Below are positions 14,976 through 23,163 of a DNA stretch of 64,000 nt, one piece after another (within the stretch, counting starts at the first letter, position 1; every line of letters begins with the position of its first letter). The DNA is taken from assembly GCF_014639235.1 (NCBI RefSeq), contig NZ_BMFU01000001.1, forward strand, positions 620,001-684,000, written 5' to 3'. The DNA is from Paenibacillus silvae (GTDB taxonomy: Bacteria; Bacillota; Bacilli; Paenibacillales; Paenibacillaceae). Under the pieces are notes generated by a model. The model ran no database searches. It was not told the DNA's origin and saw only the letters and a list, made by a program, of their open reading frames with translations. The position numbers were made by a program, and so were the translations under genes.

Positions 14976-16007
14976 TTATTTCGTCCTGCTTAATAGATAC
15001 AGGAAGTATGGAGCTCCAAGAATAGCTACCAGTATTCCAGCCGGGATCTCCGAAGGTTGCAGAATGACACGTCCAAGCGTATCCGCAACGAGAACAAGCA
15101 ATGATCCGACAAGAGCTGAAGCTGGCAGCAAAAACTGATGTTTCGGTCCTACAAGCCGGCGTGCCAGGTGAGGGCCAATCAGACCCACAAAGCCGATTCC
15201 GCCGCTGACCGATACAGATGATGCCGCAAGACCAACAGCAGCCGCAAGCAGAATCAGTCGTTCACGCTCTACGGAGGCACCGAGGCCGCTTGCTGTCTGA
15301 TCTCCCAGATTTAAAACGTTAAGCACACGCGACTTGGTCAGTACAAACGGAACAAGCACAACAATAAATGGCAGCAGGGCCATAACAAATTTCCAATTGG
15401 AACCCCAGATGCTGCCCGCAAGCCAAGTGGCTACAAACTGATATTTTTCCGGGCTAAGCCGCAGTGTTAGAACAATCATGGCCGAGCTGATACCAGCTGC
15501 AATACCGATGCCCGTCAGCAGCATACGTGTAGGCATAATGCCTTCGCCTTTTTTGTAGGAAAGCACATAGATCAGAAATGCGGCAAAGCCTGAACCGATC
15601 AGGGCAAGAATCGGAAGCAGGAAGACCGGAGCAGCTGTCGTTGTCGGGAAAAAGGAAACAAACAGCATAACGGCGAGTCCCGCTCCTGCATTAATTCCAA
15701 GAATGCCCGGATCGGCGAGCGCATTGCGTGATACCCCCTGCATGATACAGCCGGACAGGGCAAGCCCGGCGCCAATCAGCACCGAGATGACGATACGCGG
15801 CAGACGGAACTCGAACAGAATCAGCTCCTGCTTCGCTGTACCGCCTCCAAACAGCGTACGCAGCACCTCAAGCGGCGAAAGCTTGGTAAACCCGGTATTC
15901 ATACTGATAATAAAAGCCGTAATAATCAAAAGACCGAGCACAATGAGCACAAAAATGCTTTTGTTTCTCTTCTTGCGTTCTGCACCAACCATCGTTGAGG
16001 AACCCAT
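14976..16007 (-). CDS. FecCD-type iron-siderophore ABC permease (second subunit)
   Basis: Membrane subunit of a type II (BtuC-like) importer, 343 residues and about nine to ten helices. Family landmarks are FEFRLPRIVISVLIGAGLALSG, MQGVSRNALADPGILGINAGAG, ASGLGASVER and, near the end, GFVGLIGPHLARRLVGPKH followed by LILVADTLGRVI and PAGILVAILGAPYFLYLL. GLIGPH is the coupling segment contacting the ATPase. Its start codon overlaps the stop of the upstream permease, so they are cotranslated and should form a heterodimer. It resembles Bacillus YfhA of the YfiYZ-YfhA hydroxamate-siderophore system. No ATPase or binding protein of the importer is adjacent. Confidence 0.9.
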   Translation of the reverse strand: MGSSTMVGAERKKRNKSIFVLIVLGLLIITAFIISMNTGFTKLSPLEVLRTLFGGGTAKQELILFEFRLPRIVISVLIGAGLALSGCIMQGVSRNALADPGILGINAGAGLAVMLFVSFFPTTTAAPVFLLPILALIGSGFAAFLIYVLSYKKGEGIMPTRMLLTGIGIAAGISSAMIVLTLRLSPEKYQFVATWLAGSIWGSNWKFVMALLPFIVVLVPFVLTKSRVLNVLNLGDQTASGLGASVERERLILLAAAVGLAASSVSVSGGIGFVGLIGPHLARRLVGPKHQFLLPASALVGSLLVLVADTLGRVILQPSEIPAGILVAILGAPYFLYLLSRTK

Positions 16008-17068
16008 TACAGCGTCCTCCTTTCTTTCCGCGCGAGATACAGGAAGAAGGGTACCCCGATCAGGGCAACCAGCGCACCAATCGGCGTCTCGTACGGCGGG
16101 TTAATCATACGTGCTGCCAGATCCGAGAATACGAGCAGCAGACTGCCCATGACCGCCGAACAAGGAATAATCCAGCGATAATCCACCCCGACGAGCTTTC
16201 GTGTGAGGTGGGGAATGATCAGACCCACAAAACCGACAGCACCTACTACCGATACAGCAGTACCTGCCAGAATAAGAACAACGATCAGACCCAGCAGCTT
16301 GATCAGACCCGTGCGTTGTCCCAATCCCACCGCAATATCCTCGCCCAGACTGAGCAGGGTAATGGAACGTGAGATGATCAGTCCAACGATAAGTGCCCCG
16401 AGCACCCATGGGAACATGACCTGAAGATGCGACCATTTCGTTCCGGCTACACCTCCGGCAGTCCAGAAGGCCAGATCTTGTCCAATTCGGAAGTAAAGTG
16501 CGATTCCCTCACTTAGCGCAGACAGCATGGCCGATACGGCAGCACCAGCCAGCACCAGACGAAGCGGCGTCAGGCCTGATCGGGAGGCTGCACCGAAGCC
16601 ATATACAAGCAGCACGCCAAGCCCTGCGCCGAGGAATGAATACATAATGATGTACATATATGGCATGCCTGGGAAAAAGGCAAAGCAGATCGCCAGTGCA
16701 AAGCCAGCGCCAGCGTTCAGCCCGAGCAGCCCCGAATCTGCCAGCGGGTTACGAGTCATGCCCTGCATAATCGCCCCTGCGACAGCAAAACAAGCGCCGA
16801 CCATCGCCCCGCCAAGCACACGCGGCAGCCGGATTTCCCATATGATCTGATGTGGAGTCAGATCGGGATTAAAATTGAACACAGCCTTCCACACCACACC
16901 AAGCTGTATATCTGCAGCGCCGAATGAAATGGACAAAGCCATCCCTAGAAGCAGCAGCAGAATGCCTCCTGTGAGAATGAGCGTAGCTGCCCACGGTCGT
17001 GTATGGATTTTGGCTGTTGGTGACTCCGTATTCGATTCGGAATGCACAGATGAAGGATTGGAGCTCAT
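16007..17068 (-). CDS. FecCD-type iron-siderophore ABC permease (first subunit)
   Basis: Three hundred and fifty-three residues with a polar N-terminal tail of about 28 residues and then FecCD helices. Landmarks are WEIRLPRVLGGAMVGACFAVAG, MQGMTRNPLADSGLLGLNAGAGFAL, VGLGQRTGL and GFVGLIIPHLTRKLVG, ending PIGALVALIGVPFFLYL. The start ATG is preceded by AGGTGG. A Fur box lies about 80 bases upstream, so the cluster should be derepressed under iron limitation. It resembles Bacillus YfiZ. The gene pairs with the downstream permease by a stop/start overlap. The cognate binding lipoprotein and FecE-like ATPase must be encoded elsewhere. Confidence 0.9.
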   Translation of the reverse strand: MSSNPSSVHSESNTESPTAKIHTRPWAATLILTGGILLLLLGMALSISFGAADIQLGVVWKAVFNFNPDLTPHQIIWEIRLPRVLGGAMVGACFAVAGAIMQGMTRNPLADSGLLGLNAGAGFALAICFAFFPGMPYMYIIMYSFLGAGLGVLLVYGFGAASRSGLTPLRLVLAGAAVSAMLSALSEGIALYFRIGQDLAFWTAGGVAGTKWSHLQVMFPWVLGALIVGLIISRSITLLSLGEDIAVGLGQRTGLIKLLGLIVVLILAGTAVSVVGAVGFVGLIIPHLTRKLVGVDYRWIIPCSAVMGSLLLVFSDLAARMINPPYETPIGALVALIGVPFFLYLARKERRTL

Positions 17069-17148
17069 GCTTGTCCACCTGTGTTATGAATGAAGTCTGT
17101 TAACCGTATGTACATAACAATCACCTCTCTAATAATGCCGCTTCTTAT

Positions 17149-17163
17149 TGATATTGATTCTCA
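17149..17163. promoter_or_regulatory. Fur box upstream of the siderophore permeases
   Basis: TGATATTGATTCTCA matches the 7-1-7 Fur consensus TGATAATnATTATCA at about 12 of 14 defined positions. It lies about 80 bases before the permease start, among AT-rich promoter-like sequence. Confidence 0.7.
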
Positions 17164-17399
17164 TTCCCATAGAACATTGTAAGTGAAACCTTCCACTCTG
17201 ACAAGGGACAAAAAGGACATATTTCTTGCAGATATGAATATTTCCACATTTTTATGCACACAAAAAGGCCATACCGAGCTTCAATGCAGCCACATTTAAC
17301 GGGCTGGGGATTCACTCATTTTTGCGAACTCAATCTGAAAATCAACATAATATAATATCAGTCATAGACAACTGCACTCCGCTGTAAGGAGGTTGCCCT

Positions 17400-17747
17400 T
17401 TGAAACCACTAACCAGGAAGCACTCGGGATCTGCCAGAATTCTCTCCTCTCAGAAGTCTTCACCGCGCCATTCAGTAAAGAACGGAACAGGACCAAGGAC
17501 CAAATCTAACCCACCACTCGGACATCCTGGATCACGACAAGTGAGTCCGCGAGCTTCCGTTCGAGGACTCGCTATACCTGACCGAACGAGTAATCAGTCC
17601 TCTGTCGACGGTCCTAAACAAAACACACTGGATCAGCTGGCCTTAGTTGCAGCCATTCTTGCACTGATTGCTTCAGCTATCGGACTATACATTGCCTGGA
17701 AAACACTGATTTTGCCTAGCAGTGGCACTACAGAAATTACGGTATAA
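17400..17747 (+). CDS. Basic protein with a C-terminal membrane anchor
   Basis: TTG start at 17400 chosen because TAAGGAGG lies seven bases upstream; 115 residues. Residues 1-75 are Ser/Arg/Pro/Lys-rich with a high positive charge and probably disordered. Residues about 80-105 form one hydrophobic helix (LALVAAILALIASAIGLYIAW) near the C-terminus, giving a tail-anchored or type II topology with a basic cytoplasmic arm that could bind DNA, RNA or phospholipid. I do not recognise it. It has its own terminator and is divergent from the iron cluster. Confidence 0.55.
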   Translation: MKPLTRKHSGSARILSSQKSSPRHSVKNGTGPRTKSNPPLGHPGSRQVSPRASVRGLAIPDRTSNQSSVDGPKQNTLDQLALVAAILALIASAIGLYIAWKTLILPSSGTTEITV

Positions 17748-17786
17748 CCCGATTCTGTCTCGTTAAGGGCAGCCGGGTTCTTTTTC
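17746..17786 (+). terminator. Rho-independent terminator
   Basis: AACCCG pairs with CGGGTT over a 22-base loop, followed by CTTTTTC. The 5' arm starts at the stop codon of the preceding gene. Confidence 0.65.
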
Positions 17787-17904
17787 TAAAAAACCAAAAA
17801 ACCGTTCCCCGGAAACGCCGGCAGCCACCGGCGTCTCTTTGGAAAGGCCATATTGTTCGGGCGCTGCTCCCAGGCAGCCCTCATCCGTCAAGGAATGGTC
17901 TGAA

Positions 17905-18033
17905 TTACAGTACGAACGTGCGGGAGATGATAACCAGCAGGATAAACAATACCAAAATGGCGCCTGTAGATGTCCAGGCTCCACCGCCGAAACCTCCGCA
18001 GTACCCGTAACCTGCACCTTTGAGTTCGCTCAT
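17905..18033 (-). CDS. YjcZ-family sporulation miniprotein
   Basis: Forty-two residues after GGGGAG. MSELKGAGYGYCGGFGG is a Gly/Tyr/Cys-rich head and GAWTSTGAILVLFILLVIISRTFVL is the membrane anchor typical of YjcZ/YhaQ-type sporulation proteins, which are produced late in sporulation and are of unknown function. A second member lies at 32223-32342 with an almost identical anchor (AWTSTSAILVLFILLVII). It would be missed by length-limited gene finders. Confidence 0.85.
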   Translation of the reverse strand: MSELKGAGYGYCGGFGGGAWTSTGAILVLFILLVIISRTFVL

Positions 18034-18155
18034 GAGTGACACTCCCCTCTTCATCAAAGTACACTATAGACTATGTCCGCAAGCGCTTTTTGATTGGGCA
18101 GGTGAAGAAGTTTTTCTCTGGAAGAGGGGATCAGCCATTGAAGGTCTTGATCCAT

Positions 18156-18740
18156 TTATTTTTCGCTCAGCTGAGACCATTTCTGGGTTAGCTCCTTGGG
18201 AATGTAAGCAGCCATCTGCGCAAGCAGTTCAGCCGGATCAGACTCCAGACTCCACAGACTGAGATGCGATGTATTGGAGAAACCTTCATGTACGCTGTGC
18301 TCGACCAATCTCATCAGTGGTTCATAATATCCGTTCACATTCAACAAACCGACAGGCTTGCGATGGATGCCGATCTGTGCCCAGCAAAGCACCTCAAACA
18401 ATTCTTCAAACGTGCCCATGCCTCCCGGCAGGGCGATGAAGCCATCGGACAGCTGGGCCATCGTTGCTTTGCGTTCATGCATCGTCCCCACCTCAATCAG
18501 TTGAGTCAGCCCGCTATGGACTACCTCGCCTCTGAACAAACCTGTGGGCATCACACCAATCACTTCTCCACCTGCCGCAAGAGCAGCATCTGCCACGGCA
18601 CCCATCAATCCCATGCAAGAGCCGCCATAGACAAGTGCATACCCACTGTCGGCAATCTGTTTACCCAACCCCGCAGCATGCCGGGTATAGTCAGCGTGAT
18701 TTCCCGGATTAGAACCTGCAAAAACACATATCCGTTTCAA
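18156..18740 (-). CDS. LOG-family Rossmann-fold protein (TIGR00730, YvdD-like)
   Basis: One hundred and ninety-four residues from a TTG start (AAGGAG upstream). Motifs: N-terminal ICVFAGSNPG, the phosphate-binding VYGGSCMGLMGAVADAAL, the MHERK segment and PGGMGTFEELFE, the PGGxGTxxE box of LOG proteins, which hydrolyse nucleoside 5'-monophosphates such as N6-modified AMP to free base and ribose 5-phosphate. Bacterial members are described as cytokinin-riboside phosphohydrolase-like; the physiological substrate here is unknown. It is monocistronic and convergent with the YjcZ gene only in position. Confidence 0.85.
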   Translation of the reverse strand: MKRICVFAGSNPGNHADYTRHAAGLGKQIADSGYALVYGGSCMGLMGAVADAALAAGGEVIGVMPTGLFRGEVVHSGLTQLIEVGTMHERKATMAQLSDGFIALPGGMGTFEELFEVLCWAQIGIHRKPVGLLNVNGYYEPLMRLVEHSVHEGFSNTSHLSLWSLESDPAELLAQMAAYIPKELTQKWSQLSEK

Positions 18741-18769
18741 TCGGTTTCACTCCTTCTTATGATCTATCC

Positions 18770-18809
18770 AAGTTGAACTAAAGAGAGGATATAGATAGTT
18801 GTTCAACTT
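18770..18809. repeat. 40-bp element with 9-bp inverted ends, remnant of the palindromic repeat family
   Basis: AAGTTGAAC at 18770 and GTTCAACTT at 18801-18809 are exact inverted repeats. The ends GTTGAACTAA and GTTCAACTT also bound the large repeat at 19564-19740. The interior of the large element is missing, so this may be a deletion derivative. The inference is from end sequence alone. Confidence 0.4.
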
Positions 18810-19115
18810 CTATATCTCAGTAGTATATAACATAAATGTCATTGCTATGTTACAAGACATGAACAGAACAAAAATACGAAGCAGCTACATCCAGCTCAGA
18901 TTTCATCCAAAACTCAAAACATTTCCAAGGCGATCCACGTCCCCCTCCTGCTCCTTCATGACAAAAAATCAAAAAAATACCCGACCGTTTGCAGCCGGCC
19001 GGGTTCCCAAATCCATACACATTAATTTAGAAGGGGTTGTTATTACCTACTATAAGGTTGAAACATTAATGCCATATGATCGCAGTATGAAAACTGTATT
19101 AAATATCAAGTCGAA
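18810..19115. other. Intergenic stretch with one terminator
   Basis: About 300 bases with no convincing gene. The only structure is the minus-strand terminator at 18968-19005, which would serve the 19116-19535 gene. Confidence 0.4.
18968..19005 (-). terminator. Terminator, probably for the 19116-19535 gene
   Basis: On the minus strand ACCCGGCCGG folds on CGG-CGGGT with a seven-base loop, followed by ATTTTTTT. Confidence 0.65.
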
Positions 19116-19535
19116 CTACCGTATGCCGCGCCGTGAACGCACGACAAACATATGCTTGTCCTTGCGAAGCAATCGTCCGTCTTCCAGTTCGACCTGATCC
19201 TCATCATGTCTTACAATCGTTGTGCATAACGCTACAATTTTGGCCCGCCGCCAGATCATAATCTGCGACTTGAAATAGATCGCATTCTCGAACTGGACTG
19301 CCTTCTTCATGACATAACCGATCTTGTGCACTTCCGAACGCGCCTTCTTCAGAGGCAGGCTTTCGTCAGGGAGAGGTCTGATCATTGCAATATTGTCGAA
19401 CGATACCTTGATCCGTTTCGGTCCGATTCGAACACATTCTGTTTCTTCATCCCACTCCATCAGCGTTCCCTTCAGAGGCTCGCGAATTCCTGTTGCCCGA
19501 TATACTGCTACTTTTCGTCCAATCCAATGTCGCAA
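19116..19535 (-). CDS. Uncharacterised RNA-chaperone-like (LSm-like start) basic protein
   Basis: Start TTG 19535, nine bases after GGAGG, is better supported than the GTG at 19550, whose own codons would form that GGAGG. About 139 residues, strongly basic. The first 55 residues (RKVAVYRATGIREPLKGTLMEWDEETECVRIGPKRIKVSFDNIAMIRP) look like a small beta barrel with an LSm/PRC-like strand order. The remaining part (VHKIGYVMKKAVQF, then RRAKIVALCTTIVRHDEDQVELEDGRLLRKDKHMFVVR) repeats a strand-rich pattern, maybe a second barrel. No family is recognised; nucleic-acid binding is only a guess. It is followed 110 bases later by a terminator. Confidence 0.55.
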   Translation of the reverse strand: MRHWIGRKVAVYRATGIREPLKGTLMEWDEETECVRIGPKRIKVSFDNIAMIRPLPDESLPLKKARSEVHKIGYVMKKAVQFENAIYFKSQIMIWRRAKIVALCTTIVRHDEDQVELEDGRLLRKDKHMFVVRSRRGIR

Positions 19536-19563
19536 TGTGCTCGCCTCCACTATATCTATATCC

Positions 19564-19740
19564 GTTGAACTAAGGATGTTTACACGGAAACTCCGATGAC
19601 AGAATAACCTTCCAATCGCTGTTATCCCCGGATTTTTGGATTCCCTCTCTCAAGGGGAAAATCCGGTGATAAAGGCGACCGCTTCGCTTTTCCAGTTTTT
19701 TTCTGTCTTCTCCGTTCCTTGTGTAAGTGATTGGTTCAAC
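19564..19740. repeat. Palindromic dispersed repeat, copy 1
   Basis: A 177-bp imperfect palindrome bounded by GTTGAAC and GTTCAAC. Paired segments run inward: TTTACAC with TGTGTAAG, GACAGAA with TTCTGTC, CCGGATTTT with AAAATCCGG. Copies 2 (49404-49617) and 3 (56054-56230) share the core TCGCTGTTATCCCCGGATT and GATAAAGGCGA-CGCTTCGCTT. It lies four bases beyond the ung stop codon, so ung transcripts would run straight into it. It could be a MITE-like element or a transcribed structured element. Confidence 0.75.
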
Positions 19741-19744
19741 TTGT

Positions 19745-20413
19745 CTAGTTTTCAGGTATTGTCCAATCAATCGGTTTAATACCTTGGGAGACGAGAAATT
19801 CATTGGCTTTGGAAAAAGGTCTGCTGCCCAGAAAACCGCGATGTGCCGCCAGTGGACTCGGATGTGTTGATTCCAGCACCAGATGTTTGTCTCTGTTGAT
19901 AAAAGCACCCTTCTTCTGCGCATGACTTCCCCAGAGCATGTACACCATTGGCTCTGTACGTTCATTCAGCTCACGAATAACTGCATCCGTGAACGTCTGC
20001 CAGCCCAATCCCTGATGTGAGTTAGGCTGACCTTCCCGCACGGTCAGCACTGCATTCAGCAGCAGCACCCCTTGTTCTGCCCAATGAATAAGTGAACCAT
20101 GCTTGGGGACAGGCACTCCCAGATCATCCTGAAGCTCTTTGTATATATTTTTCAATGAAGGCGGAACACGCACCCCCGGTCTGACCGAAAAGCTTAATCC
20201 GTGCGCTTGTCCTGCACCGTGATAAGGGTCCTGGCCAATGATTACAGCTTTGACCTCGTGATACGGAGTCAGCTTTAACGCTGAGAACAAATCCTCCTTG
20301 GGTGGATAAACGGTCTGTGTTTTGTACTCGGCAGCAAGCGCATAACGGATGTTGTTAAAATAGTCAGCCTGCGTCTCCTGCTGCAGTACCTCATCCCAAT
20401 CATTTCCAAACAT
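19745..20413 (-). CDS. ung: Uracil-DNA glycosylase
   Basis: Family 1 UDG that removes uracil from DNA and starts base excision repair. ATG 20413 gives 222 residues, the family norm; codons upstream are in frame but unlike the family. Motif A GQDPYHGAGQAHGLSFSV contains the water-activating Asp62. Motif B is HPSPLAAHRGFLGSRPFS (active-site His and minor-groove loop), and the uracil-pocket Asn lies in GVLLLNAVLTVREG. The gene is alone on its strand; the palindromic repeat follows directly, possibly serving as its transcription end. Confidence 0.96.
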   Translation of the reverse strand: MFGNDWDEVLQQETQADYFNNIRYALAAEYKTQTVYPPKEDLFSALKLTPYHEVKAVIIGQDPYHGAGQAHGLSFSVRPGVRVPPSLKNIYKELQDDLGVPVPKHGSLIHWAEQGVLLLNAVLTVREGQPNSHQGLGWQTFTDAVIRELNERTEPMVYMLWGSHAQKKGAFINRDKHLVLESTHPSPLAAHRGFLGSRPFSKANEFLVSQGIKPIDWTIPEN

Positions 20414-20560
20414 ATTGTATAGACTCCCTTCCCCTGATGAATGTATACCCGTACAGCCCGTCTGGATGGGCTCTTCCCTGCAAGAACCGACCAATCTGCG
20501 GCTCATAGACTATCCACCATTTTAACATAACCGCGGACGTCAGACCAGAAGCGGGGATTG

Positions 20561-20632
20561 AGGCGTGTGAACGCCTGAAAGGGCGAAACAGTCATGTACA
20601 CTGCTCCGCCCTTGAAGTTCATCGTATTTTTT
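20561..20632 (+). other. Two adjacent hairpins between ung and the lyase gene
   Basis: AGGCGT-gtga-ACGCCT (20561-20576) is followed at once by AGGGCG...CAGT/ACTG...CGCCCT (20580-20612) and, 11 bases later on the plus strand, by seven T. No plus-strand gene ends here, and the minus strand lacks a U run after the hairpins. Function is unclear. Confidence 0.35.
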
Positions 20633-20677
20633 TCAGAAAAATCTAAATTGTAAGGGTGAGTGACACCGACTGCTCTG

Positions 20678-21943
20678 CTATACGGTCACAGACAACATAT
20701 CCTCCTGCTGCTTCACCAGTACACGACTGATTCGGCTCAAGCCCTCTTTCAGGATCGAACGGGGGCAAGCCAGATTCAAACGGATATATCCTTCCCCATT
20801 CGCCACAAACATCCCGCCATCCTCCAGCAGCACACCTGCCTGCTCCGCAAAAAACAGAGGCAGACTTACATCCTTCGGCGCGTAAGGCGCAATATCAATC
20901 CAGGCCAGATACGTGGCATCCGGAATGTGAAACACGGCAAGTGGCAGATGCTGCTTTACATATTCGTCAACATACGCAAAATTGCCGTCCAGATATAGCT
21001 TCAGCTGACGCAGCCATGCATCACCATGCTCATATGCTGCCTGAGTGGCCGCGATGCTAAGCGGGTTTTTGAAGCCGTAATGACGTGCTTGCCAAATATC
21101 CCGAAGACCTTTGTTCGGAATGATGACATTCGAGAACATCAGCCCCGCCATGTTAAACGTTTTGCTCGGAGACATGCAGGTAATGATACGGTCGGTAGCC
21201 GGAAACAGCTTTGCAAGCGGGGTATGTGTTTTTCCCGTGCGCAGCAGATCACAATGAATCTCATCTGAAATGATCCATACATCATTGCTCAGACAGATCT
21301 CACCCACCCGCTCCAGCTCCTCCGTGCTCCAGATGCGTCCAGACGGATTATGCGGGTTACAGAAAATACATACACGAACCTTCTCGTGCCTCGCCTTTGC
21401 TTCAAAATCCTTAAAATCAATCGTATATTGCCCTTGCTCATTAATCATGTCCGAGCACACCAGTTCGAGCCGGTTATGATCCGCTGCCGACTTGAAAAAT
21501 CCATAGGAAGGCGTCAAGATCAACACCTTCTCGTCCGGCTGGCAGATATATTCCACCAGTTCGTAGAGCGCAGGAATAATGCCATTCGACGTCTCCAAAT
21601 GCTCCTTCGGGAAGCACCAATCGTAATAACGCTTCATCCAGCTCGCAACCGCTTCGTAATACGCTGGATCAAAAATTTGTGAATATCCCATAATCCGTCG
21701 ATCCAGCCGCTGCTTCACCGCATCCAGAATCTCGGGCGGGGTCGCAAAATCCATATCGGCAATCCACATGCGGATCATCTCTTCGTCTTTGAAGGGAAAG
21801 GTCATCTCACTTGTTGCATTGAAAATATATTGGCGAAAACCGTCCGTATTCATGGCATTGGTTCCGGTGCGATCAATAATCTCGTCAAAATTATAGGACT
21901 TGGCGCGCTCCGTACTATTGTTGGTCTGGTTCATCTTCGTCAT
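20678..21943 (-). CDS. MalY/PatB-type PLP-dependent C-S lyase or aminotransferase
   Basis: Start ATG 21943 after GAGGAG gives 421 residues; upstream in-frame codons (MTKSDQK...) come before the ribosome binding site and are not used. Fold type I PLP enzyme. FNATSEMTFPFKDEEMIRMWIADMDFATPP is the N-terminal signature of the MalY/PatB branch. The internal motifs are CNPHNPSGRIW and SDEIHCDLL, with the PLP Lys in SPSKTFNMAG and a substrate carboxylate Arg in YIRLNLACPR. Members act as cystathionine beta-lyases or transaminases. A divergent XRE-family gene at 22220 is the likely regulator, and three 10-bp repeats sit before its ribosome binding site. Confidence 0.88.
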   Translation of the reverse strand: MTKMNQTNNSTERAKSYNFDEIIDRTGTNAMNTDGFRQYIFNATSEMTFPFKDEEMIRMWIADMDFATPPEILDAVKQRLDRRIMGYSQIFDPAYYEAVASWMKRYYDWCFPKEHLETSNGIIPALYELVEYICQPDEKVLILTPSYGFFKSAADHNRLELVCSDMINEQGQYTIDFKDFEAKARHEKVRVCIFCNPHNPSGRIWSTEELERVGEICLSNDVWIISDEIHCDLLRTGKTHTPLAKLFPATDRIITCMSPSKTFNMAGLMFSNVIIPNKGLRDIWQARHYGFKNPLSIAATQAAYEHGDAWLRQLKLYLDGNFAYVDEYVKQHLPLAVFHIPDATYLAWIDIAPYAPKDVSLPLFFAEQAGVLLEDGGMFVANGEGYIRLNLACPRSILKEGLSRISRVLVKQQEDMLSVTV

Positions 21944-21965
21944 GTGATTAACTCCTCTGATTGTC

Positions 21966-21995
21966 TTTTGGTCACTTTTGGTCACTTTGGGTCAC
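21966..21995. repeat. Three exact-period 10-bp direct repeats upstream of the lyase start
   Basis: On the plus strand TTTTGGTCAC, TTTTGGTCAC and TTTGGGTCAC follow each other without spacing, and a degenerate fourth unit follows. They lie 22-52 bases before the lyase start, just behind its ribosome binding site. A period close to one helical turn places all units on one DNA face, which suits cooperative protein binding. Confidence 0.6.
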
Positions 21996-22219
21996 TCTCG
22001 ATTCACTGCTTCTGCCCCTATTGTTCCATGTCGCCGAAGTTGCATCAAATGCAAGAGAATCTACTCTAAAGAAACAGAATCCATTCAATGTTTCCTTAGA
22101 ATAGTCTTTTTGCTGTAAAAGTGATATATTTCTTATAGGTATTTGCTTTTACGAAAGTTTTTCATCTTTTTCATCTATTCTCAGGAAACATCACCTCTAC
22201 GAAGGAGCTGCCCTACCCT

Positions 22220-22927
22220 ATGAACAACATCAATCAAGAGGTTGGCAAAAAAATAAAGAACTTCCGCAAATGGCGCGGACTCACCATACAGCAGCTGGCA
22301 GACCAGATTTTCAAAAGCAAAGGAACGCTTTCCAAATATGAGAGCGGGGATATTACACTGGACCTGGTGACACTGCACCAGATTGCGGACGCGCTGAACA
22401 TCCAGGTGGAACAGCTGCTTTACAAAGAACCGAGACATGCCTCACCGCTGATGAATACAGTCCAGTCCAGCTTTTTCAAAAACTCGACCCGCTTCTATTC
22501 GTATTTCTACGACGGTCGAAACAACAGCCTCATTCGCTGCGTCATTGACATGATGGCTCAATCGGATGCCAATCGCTATCGCACGGTGATGTATATGAAT
22601 GTGAAGGATTTTGAGAATTATCAGGAATGTGAAAATATGTACTGGGGGCATACGGAGCATTATGACACGCTCACCACCCTGATTCTGAAAAACCAGGCTA
22701 CACCGCTCGAAAATCTGTATATTAATATTTTGGCGTCATTTCAGGAGTCGGAGAAAAAATGGGGGCTGATGGCTGGTGTCTCGTTCAGGCCCTTCATGCC
22801 GATTGCGCTGAAAATGCTCTTCTCTCGCACCCCGCTGCCAGAAACGCCGGAGCTCTATAATGAGCTGAAAATTTCCAAAGAGGATCTGCGCACACTCAAA
22901 ATTTACAATATGCTTGCTGTAACCTGA
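22220..22927 (+). CDS. XRE-family transcriptional regulator
   Basis: Two hundred and thirty-five residues. Residues about 8-65 are a lambda-Cro-type helix-turn-helix (VGKKIKNFRKWRGLTIQQLADQIFKSKGTLSKYESGDITLDLVTLHQIADAL), with the recognition helix around KGTLSKYESG. Residues 80-235 have no recognised fold; they are aromatic-rich (FYSYFYDGRNN) and could be a ligand or oligomerisation domain. The gene is divergent from the MalY-type lyase, 276 bases apart, the usual arrangement for a local regulator. AAGGAG precedes the ATG. A possible terminator follows at 22975-23013. Confidence 0.85.
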   Translation: MNNINQEVGKKIKNFRKWRGLTIQQLADQIFKSKGTLSKYESGDITLDLVTLHQIADALNIQVEQLLYKEPRHASPLMNTVQSSFFKNSTRFYSYFYDGRNNSLIRCVIDMMAQSDANRYRTVMYMNVKDFENYQECENMYWGHTEHYDTLTTLILKNQATPLENLYINILASFQESEKKWGLMAGVSFRPFMPIALKMLFSRTPLPETPELYNELKISKEDLRTLKIYNMLAVT

Positions 22928-22974
22928 GTCTGGCAAATCACCTGAAGCAGCAATGAAACGACGACAAGCCAAAA

Positions 22975-23013
22975 ACACCTGCCGAAGCTGTTCATTCCAG
23001 CCCAAGCAGGTGT
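22975..23013 (+). terminator. Possible terminator of the XRE gene
   Basis: ACACCTGC pairs with GCAGGTGT over a 23-base loop, followed by CTTTG. The U tract is weak. Confidence 0.45.
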
Positions 23014-23163
23014 CTTTGATGTAAGCTTAAGGATGTTCACACGCAGCACGCCGAGGCAGCTTTCTTACAGAAAGCTTTAAGCAAGCGTTTCTCTTTTCCA
23101 GCAAGTCTCTGTTTTCTGCGTTAAAGTTTGAATGTGTTTATGAGCACACTGTAGCGGTGTCGC

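Noticed and set aside
19570..19965. Minus-strand frame reading through the palindromic repeat
   Set aside because: Part of it is translated repeat sequence and the rest is antisense-frame to ung; similar frames appear in every repeat copy without a start.
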